DNA from: Candidatus Zixiibacteriota bacterium | Lineage (GTDB): Bacteria; Zixibacteria; MSB-5A5; SM1-73 | Direction: 5' to 3' | Length of the DNA stretch: 25,667 bases | Assembly: GCA_020341875.1 (NCBI GenBank) | Contig: CP070839.1 | Location: 1,627,456-1,653,122, forward strand | In this document: positions 21,540-25,667 of the stretch, piece by piece | Layout: each line of letters begins with the position of its first letter | How positions within the stretch are numbered: the first letter of the stretch is position 1 | Translations under genes and position numbers: made by a program | Notes under the pieces: model-generated | The model's input: only the letters and a program-made list of their open reading frames with translations | The model's database searches: none | Told to the model about the DNA's origin: nothing

Positions 21540-22433
21540 TCACCGGATGAGATTCTTCCTCAGCAGTTTTTCCGTTGCCCTGGTGATCTGGTTGACCTCG
21601 TTTTTGATTTCTCTCAGCCCGCGTTTGAACTTGAGATCTCGACTTTTGCCCGATTTGAGGGACTTTTGGTCCTGCCGGGTTGAAAAACTCTCCAGGAGAA
21701 ATCGGGCGTTTTCCGCCACGCTGCCCAGTGGCGCCGTGACCTTCTCTTTTAGGTTCTCCAACAGCTCCGAGGTGGGGATCGTTCCTTCCACCCGGGCGAT
21801 CTCTTCTTGAAGTTTTGCCGAACACTCCCTGGTCTGCTCAAGTTCGCTCTCCAGCCTCTCTACCTCGGAATGGTAGAACATCCTCTCCAGGCACAGTGCC
21901 ATTGGCATGGAAATCAGAGTCAGGAACCGTACGTCACCGGGTTCGAAGGCATGCGCCACCACGTGGCATAAGTTCATCACGCCGAACACCTCCTGGTCGA
22001 GTATGAGCGGCATGGCCAGGAAAGATTTGATCTTCTCCCCGCCCCTTTTCCTGTGCAGATTGGAGAGGACGATGGGCCGTTTCTCCTTTGCCACCCAAGA
22101 GGAGAGCCCGACGCCGCCCTCGAATCTCACGAAGTCGATCAGATCCACCTTCTTTCCAACCGACGCCACCTCGGTCATCTGATTACTCTTCCGGTCCAGC
22201 AAGAAGAGGCTGGCGTGGCTGAACTCCACGGATTTGCCGATCAGATTCAGCATCTCCTCGAATTCTCCTCTTCCACCCCCCGACCGTCCAATCATCCTAC
22301 AGATGCCGGTTGCTACGTCCAGGTTGGCTTTCAAAGCATCCACCTCCTGGCTCGGGTATGAGAGTTTCCTGCTTTTGACGCGGCCCGCGGACTTGGCTGC
22401 CTTCCGGTTAGTATTCCTGCCTCTACGCTTCAT
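21540..22433 (-). CDS. GAF domain protein with C-terminal helices
   Basis: From the ATG at 22433 the protein has 297 residues. A Lys/Arg-rich N-terminus (MKRRGRNTNRKAAKSAGR) is followed by a GAF domain at about residues 40-190, with FSHASLFLLDRKSNQMTEVA, GGVGLSSWVAKEKRPIVLSN and FLAMPLILDQEVFGVMNLCH. A coiled coil (LESELEQTRECSAKLQEEIA) and more helices finish it. The C-terminal part resembles a kinase dimerisation region, but there is no His box and no ATPase domain. The frame opens at 22565, yet that N-terminal extension is unlike coding sequence and GGGGGC precedes the 22433 ATG. Ligand unknown. Confidence 0.85.
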   Translation of the reverse strand: MKRRGRNTNRKAAKSAGRVKSRKLSYPSQEVDALKANLDVATGICRMIGRSGGGRGEFEEMLNLIGKSVEFSHASLFLLDRKSNQMTEVASVGKKVDLIDFVRFEGGVGLSSWVAKEKRPIVLSNLHRKRGGEKIKSFLAMPLILDQEVFGVMNLCHVVAHAFEPGDVRFLTLISMPMALCLERMFYHSEVERLESELEQTRECSAKLQEEIARVEGTIPTSELLENLKEKVTAPLGSVAENARFLLESFSTRQDQKSLKSGKSRDLKFKRGLREIKNEVNQITRATEKLLRKNLIR

Positions 22434-22682
22434 CTTTAGCCCCCTGTGTATTGAGGTAGCGGTCAAGTGCACCCTGGCTTGATTCAAGTTTACGGATCTG
22501 CCGTCCCCTCGAAGAACAATCGCTCTCTTTCCCTTTGGCCGTTGGGCCGATAAGCACAACCCCAAGCCCCCGAGAACCGCGCCCTATGACCGGCTTGAAG
22601 CTTGGGCAAGAGATATTTAGATTTGAAGCCGTCCTGTCGCCTGTAGGTCACTCATAAGGAGCAGCCGAAAAGTGCTCTTCTT

Positions 22683-23189
22683 TTATGTGGCGACAAGTTC
22701 GGCGGTACGCAAGAATCCGGAGATGACCTCCCGCATCTTGCGATCGAAGCTCTCGACTTTTACCGGCAGGCCTTCCACCTGCTCGACGGAGCTGAGTTTC
22801 TCCAACTCCGCTCTCGAGGTGAACTCCACGCCCACCAGGAAATCCCCTTCCCCTGAGGCCTCCGCTCTCTTGATCTTTCCCAGGACCCCATCTAAGACCG
22901 CCAGCCTGTTCAGATTCAAAGTCATGAGGGCAAAACCTTCTTCTTGCACGGGCAAAGCGGTGACAAGGAGCATCCCTCCCTCGCTTAAGTTGAGGATCTC
23001 GCCGGAAGATTCCTCCTGGGTGATTCTTAGCTTCCCCTCGCTGCAGGTCACGAGACGAAACTTAACCGGCGACGACAACTCTATGCGAACGTACTTGCGG
23101 CCGTGAGAGGTTTTAACCGGGAATGGAGTCTCTCCCAAGTTCGCGGATTCAGGTCCGATCTTGGAATCGGTATGTTTCGGATGAAGCAA
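22683..23189 (-). CDS. PilZ domain protein
   Basis: PilZ domains bind cyclic di-GMP and in motility loci often slow the motor. The 168-residue product shows the two-part signature: RKYVR at residues 31-35 (R-x3-R) and NLSEGG at 67-72 (D/N-x-S-x2-G), followed by beta-strand sequence ending in LVGVEFTS. A helical tail of about 45 residues follows. The start is TTG with AAGGAGG seven bases upstream. It is flanked by the degenerate kinase-like gene and the GAF protein gene. A small hairpin (AGAGCA/TGCTC) follows its stop. Confidence 0.88.
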   Translation of the reverse strand: MLHPKHTDSKIGPESANLGETPFPVKTSHGRKYVRIELSSPVKFRLVTCSEGKLRITQEESSGEILNLSEGGMLLVTALPVQEEGFALMTLNLNRLAVLDGVLGKIKRAEASGEGDFLVGVEFTSRAELEKLSSVEQVEGLPVKVESFDRKMREVISGFLRTAELVAT

Positions 23190-23296
23190 GACGCATCCTC
23201 CTTTTCAGGCTTTCAGTAACACTAACTCCGGTTTAAGAATACCATGCGCAATTGGAATGACACGATTTCTCTCCTGCAATTCCACGCTCGTCTATA

Positions 23297-24730
23297 TCAG
23301 ACCGGGGATGGCATTTCCTGTTCCCCAAGTCTCTCTGCCTTTGCCTGTCTCTCCGGAACCACATGAAAGGTCAGGGACAGGTGGATCTCTCTTTCCCCCG
23401 ACTTCTCGAACTTCATCTCTCCCTGGTGCTTATTGAAAATCTCGGAGATCAGCCGGAGTCGCGCAGTGGACCGCATGTCGGAGAAGTCTGGTAACGTGTC
23501 TCCCTGGGTCTCCCCGGACGTGCAGCCTATATTCACGCGGAGATCCTTCTTTCCTGCGGACGCTTGCAGGTGGATGGATCCTTCGGCACCCAGCTGATCC
23601 CTCAACTCCCAGATCAGGGTCAGCAGGACCAATTCGAATTCTCCCGGGTCCCAGCACACCGGCGGCAGATTCTCCTCGATGTCGAAGTGCAGCCCGACCC
23701 TGTTCGACTTCAATATGTACTGGAGGAAAGCCAGGTTGCTTTCCAGGATGCGCCGTACGTTCACTTCTCCTTCTCCGGACTTCCTGCCGGATTGTCTGTG
23801 CAGATGATCCGAGAAGTCCTTCAGAACCGAACAGACCCGGTTGGCATTGGTTTCGATGGTTTCCAAGACTTTCGTGTCGGAGGAGGGCTTTTTACTTTTC
23901 CCCTCATTCATCAGCAAAAGCTGCGTTCTCCCCAGAATAACCTGAAGAGAGTTGTTTATTTCGTGCACCACCGCCCTGGATATCTCAGCGGTGGAGAAGA
24001 GCTTCTCGGTCTCAATGTGGCGCGGTTGTCCGTCGTAACTTGAAAGCTTCTGTAGACGAGAATTCTCGATACATGCGGAGATCAGCTCGGTCCAGAAAGG
24101 CAGCTCCACGGAAGAGTCTTTTTGGGGAAAGGATTCCTCCCTGAAGCGTGCCGCCCAGAATCCATCCTCCCGCCCCAGAATCTCAAACGGGATGATGAGA
24201 AGACTCCCTCCGCTTCTTGCCGGACGGATCAGCCTCCTTTTTTCACCAACCGCCTGGGCGATTTCCCCTCTTTCCCGAAGTGCTCTTATCTCATCATCGA
24301 ACTCGTTTGAATCCTGATCTCCGACCCCCGAGCCGGATGAAACCAGTTTCTCCGGGTTGGCGTTCTCACCTCTTAAGAGAAACACAGCGCACTGTTTAAG
24401 CTCATACCGCTGGGCCAGGAAATCCACCAGCGAGGAGAGCCGATAGGCTAACTTGGGTTCGGTCGACTCTTCTTCCGAGATGCCCGTCCCCGGGAATCCA
24501 CCCGCGACCGAATCATCCGCAGGAAGTCCGTCTTCCGTGGGGGAGTCTATCATTCGGAATAAGTCTTGGTTTGCTGAGGTAAGCTGATCCAACTTGTGGT
24601 TGATGGAAAGCAGTAATTCGGCCAGCTGCGTCTTGCTCCCGGCAGGATCGGACGGAGTCTTTTTTTTCATCACCGCTGCTGTCCGATCCCCCGGCCGGGC
24701 CGGGTTTTCGCTTTTTTGCCTAAGTCCCAT
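23297..24730 (-). CDS. Histidine kinase-like protein with degenerate ATPase domain
   Basis: The 477-residue protein has a polar N-terminus and a GAF-like region at about 95-225. It then has a HisKA-like domain with a clear His box at His256 (AVVHEINNSLQVILGRTQLL). The C-terminal region aligns in layout with HATPase_c but lacks key residues: the N-box position reads ELVLLTLIWELRDQL with no Asn, and no DxGxG or GxGL motif follows. ATP binding is therefore unlikely. GGAGGAG precedes the ATG. It follows fliA by 47 bases. It may serve as a phosphotransfer or scaffolding partner of the intact kinase downstream. Confidence 0.85.
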   Translation of the reverse strand: MGLRQKSENPARPGDRTAAVMKKKTPSDPAGSKTQLAELLLSINHKLDQLTSANQDLFRMIDSPTEDGLPADDSVAGGFPGTGISEEESTEPKLAYRLSSLVDFLAQRYELKQCAVFLLRGENANPEKLVSSGSGVGDQDSNEFDDEIRALRERGEIAQAVGEKRRLIRPARSGGSLLIIPFEILGREDGFWAARFREESFPQKDSSVELPFWTELISACIENSRLQKLSSYDGQPRHIETEKLFSTAEISRAVVHEINNSLQVILGRTQLLLMNEGKSKKPSSDTKVLETIETNANRVCSVLKDFSDHLHRQSGRKSGEGEVNVRRILESNLAFLQYILKSNRVGLHFDIEENLPPVCWDPGEFELVLLTLIWELRDQLGAEGSIHLQASAGKKDLRVNIGCTSGETQGDTLPDFSDMRSTARLRLISEIFNKHQGEMKFEKSGEREIHLSLTFHVVPERQAKAERLGEQEMPSPV

Positions 24731-24777
24731 TTAGCTCCTCCAGACTTGCCGAATATGTGGGGTGAGATTCCCCTCAT

Positions 24778-25536
24778 CTACTGGGCAAATTTCTCCTTGA
24801 TCAATCCCCTCAACTTCAAAACCGCCTTGGTGTGTATCTGAGACACTCTGGACTCGGAGATCTGCATTACCTCGCCGATCTCCTTGAGTGTCAGCTCCTC
24901 GTAGTAGTACAGGGCTACCACCAGTCTCTCCTGCTCGGACAGATTGCTTATGGCCTGCACCAGATAGGCCTTAAGCTCCTGCTTTTCCAGCTCACCCAAG
25001 ACGCTTTCAGAAGTCAAATCCTGCAAGGTCTCTACCCGGGGGACCTGACGATTGTCTTCTTCCTTGTAGATGAGTTCATCCAAGGAGAGCATGGTGGCGG
25101 AGGAGACGTCGTCTACGGCGGAGAAAAGCTCGCCGGTTGATATCTTCAGAGTTTTGGCCAGCTCTCTTTGCGAAGGAGGCCTACCTAGCTCGTTTTCCAA
25201 TCTGGCTGTCGCCCTGTCGATCTCTCGAGATTTGGCCCTGGTCGAGCGGGGAACCCAGTCTAAGGAGCGAAGTTCGTCCAGGATGGCACCTCTTATTCGG
25301 GGAACCGCGTAGGTCTCGAATTTTACCCCGCGTGAGGGATCGAAATTAGATAGAGCCTCGATCAATCCTATGACGCCGGTGTTGACCAGATCAGAAAGCT
25401 CCACCGACTTGGGGAATCCCATGGCCATTCGTCCGGCCACGTTCTTTACTAAGGGCAGGTACTCTTCTAAGAGTCTCTGTCTTTCCTCCGGATCATTGTC
25501 TGCCTTAAACTGCGCCCAATCTACCTGGACTGCCAT
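24778..25536 (-). CDS. fliA: Flagellar RNA polymerase sigma factor sigma-28
   Basis: FliA directs transcription of late flagellar and chemotaxis genes. At 252 residues it is the normal size. Region 2 shows YLPLVKNVAGRMAM, ELSDLVNTGVIGLIEALSNF and DPSRGVKFETYAVPRIRGA; these are followed by the diagnostic LDELRSLDWVPRSTR. Region 3 (RPPSQRELAKTLKIS) and region 4 (TLKEIGEVMQISESRVSQIH) complete it. ATG at 25536 has GAGGTG six bases upstream, so the GTG three codons earlier is not preferred. It is the first complete gene of the motility cluster here; its own promoter must lie upstream of the window. Confidence 0.97.
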   Translation of the reverse strand: MAVQVDWAQFKADNDPEERQRLLEEYLPLVKNVAGRMAMGFPKSVELSDLVNTGVIGLIEALSNFDPSRGVKFETYAVPRIRGAILDELRSLDWVPRSTRAKSREIDRATARLENELGRPPSQRELAKTLKISTGELFSAVDDVSSATMLSLDELIYKEEDNRQVPRVETLQDLTSESVLGELEKQELKAYLVQAISNLSEQERLVVALYYYEELTLKEIGEVMQISESRVSQIHTKAVLKLRGLIKEKFAQ

Positions 25537-25551
25537 CTGGCGCACCTCGCT

Positions 25552-25665
25552 TTATAAGGGTTGAAACTCCGGGGACGCACGCAGACACCGCGCGACCCAG
25601 TTTTCCGGCATCAGCCGAAAAAGAGCATATTTTGGGGCATCGTTATTGTTATCGTCTGGTTTCGG
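25552..25665 (-). CDS. Possible C-terminus of the gene upstream of fliA
   Basis: A minus-strand frame is open from the window edge for 37 codons (ending in LRASPEFQPL) and stops at TAA 15 bases before the fliA start. In many flagellates the gene in this place is flhG or another motility gene, but the visible residues are too few and not diagnostic. It could also be non-coding. Confidence 0.35.
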   Translation of the reverse strand, partial: PKPDDNNNDAPKYALFRLMPENWVARCLRASPEFQPL

Positions 25666-25667
25666 CC

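Noticed and set aside
22434..22565. 44-residue N-terminal extension of the GAF protein
   Set aside because: The extension does not look like family sequence, and a purine-rich ribosome site precedes the ATG at 22433.

Overview
The window comes from a flagellated, Gram-negative-style bacterium of moderate GC content. Nearly every gene is on the minus strand. The evidence for this kind of host is the ZapA/ZapB-like pair, a secreted S46 dipeptidyl-peptidase, and the FliA, FlgM, CsrA, FliW and PilZ set. The RNase Y, YmdB, FolD block beside the pheST and thrS-infC-rpmI-rplT translation block would fit a deeply branching lineage such as a deltaproteobacterial or FCB-adjacent candidate phylum. That placement is a guess from gene order and family content, not from a database search.

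Layout by coordinate (minus-strand transcription runs from high to low numbers). 1-316: the 3' end of a plus-strand membrane protein. 502-5014: folD, ymdB, rny, a candidate structured RNA, zapA (own sigma-70-type promoter) and a zapB-like coiled-coil gene. 5116-8542: pheT and pheS. 8648-11981: rplT, rpmI, infC and thrS with a terminator after rplT. infC appears to start with ATA behind a perfect Shine-Dalgarno sequence, and a 46-codon basic ORF fills the thrS-infC gap. 11997-12383: a terminator/attenuator-like hairpin, tRNA-Val(GAC), a partial tRNA copy with a palindrome, and a strong promoter. 12588-13094: a FlgM-like anti-sigma-28 gene behind a well-matched sigma-28 promoter. 13276-17273: a DJ-1/PfpI protein, the S46 peptidase and a radical SAM enzyme. 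17432-25536: a motility-regulation cluster. In transcription order it is fliA, a histidine-kinase-like protein with an eroded ATPase domain, a PilZ protein, a GAF protein, an intact PAS/GAF histidine kinase, a lone receiver domain, a small all-helical protein, csrA with a C-terminal tail, a 60-residue basic protein, and fliW.

How it may work together: FliA drives late flagellar genes. FlgM holds FliA until hook completion and is itself placed under sigma-28 control. FliW and CsrA form the partner-switch that couples flagellin level to translation. The csrA leader carries four GGA motifs close to the start codon, suggesting autoregulation. Two sensor-like proteins, a GAF protein, a lone receiver and a PilZ (c-di-GMP) protein inside the same run suggest a signalling branch feeding motility. 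The least explained items are the degenerate kinase, the 133-residue helical protein, the radical SAM enzyme after fliW, and the zapA-rny structured RNA. I saw no CRISPR array, no intact insertion sequence and no prophage.
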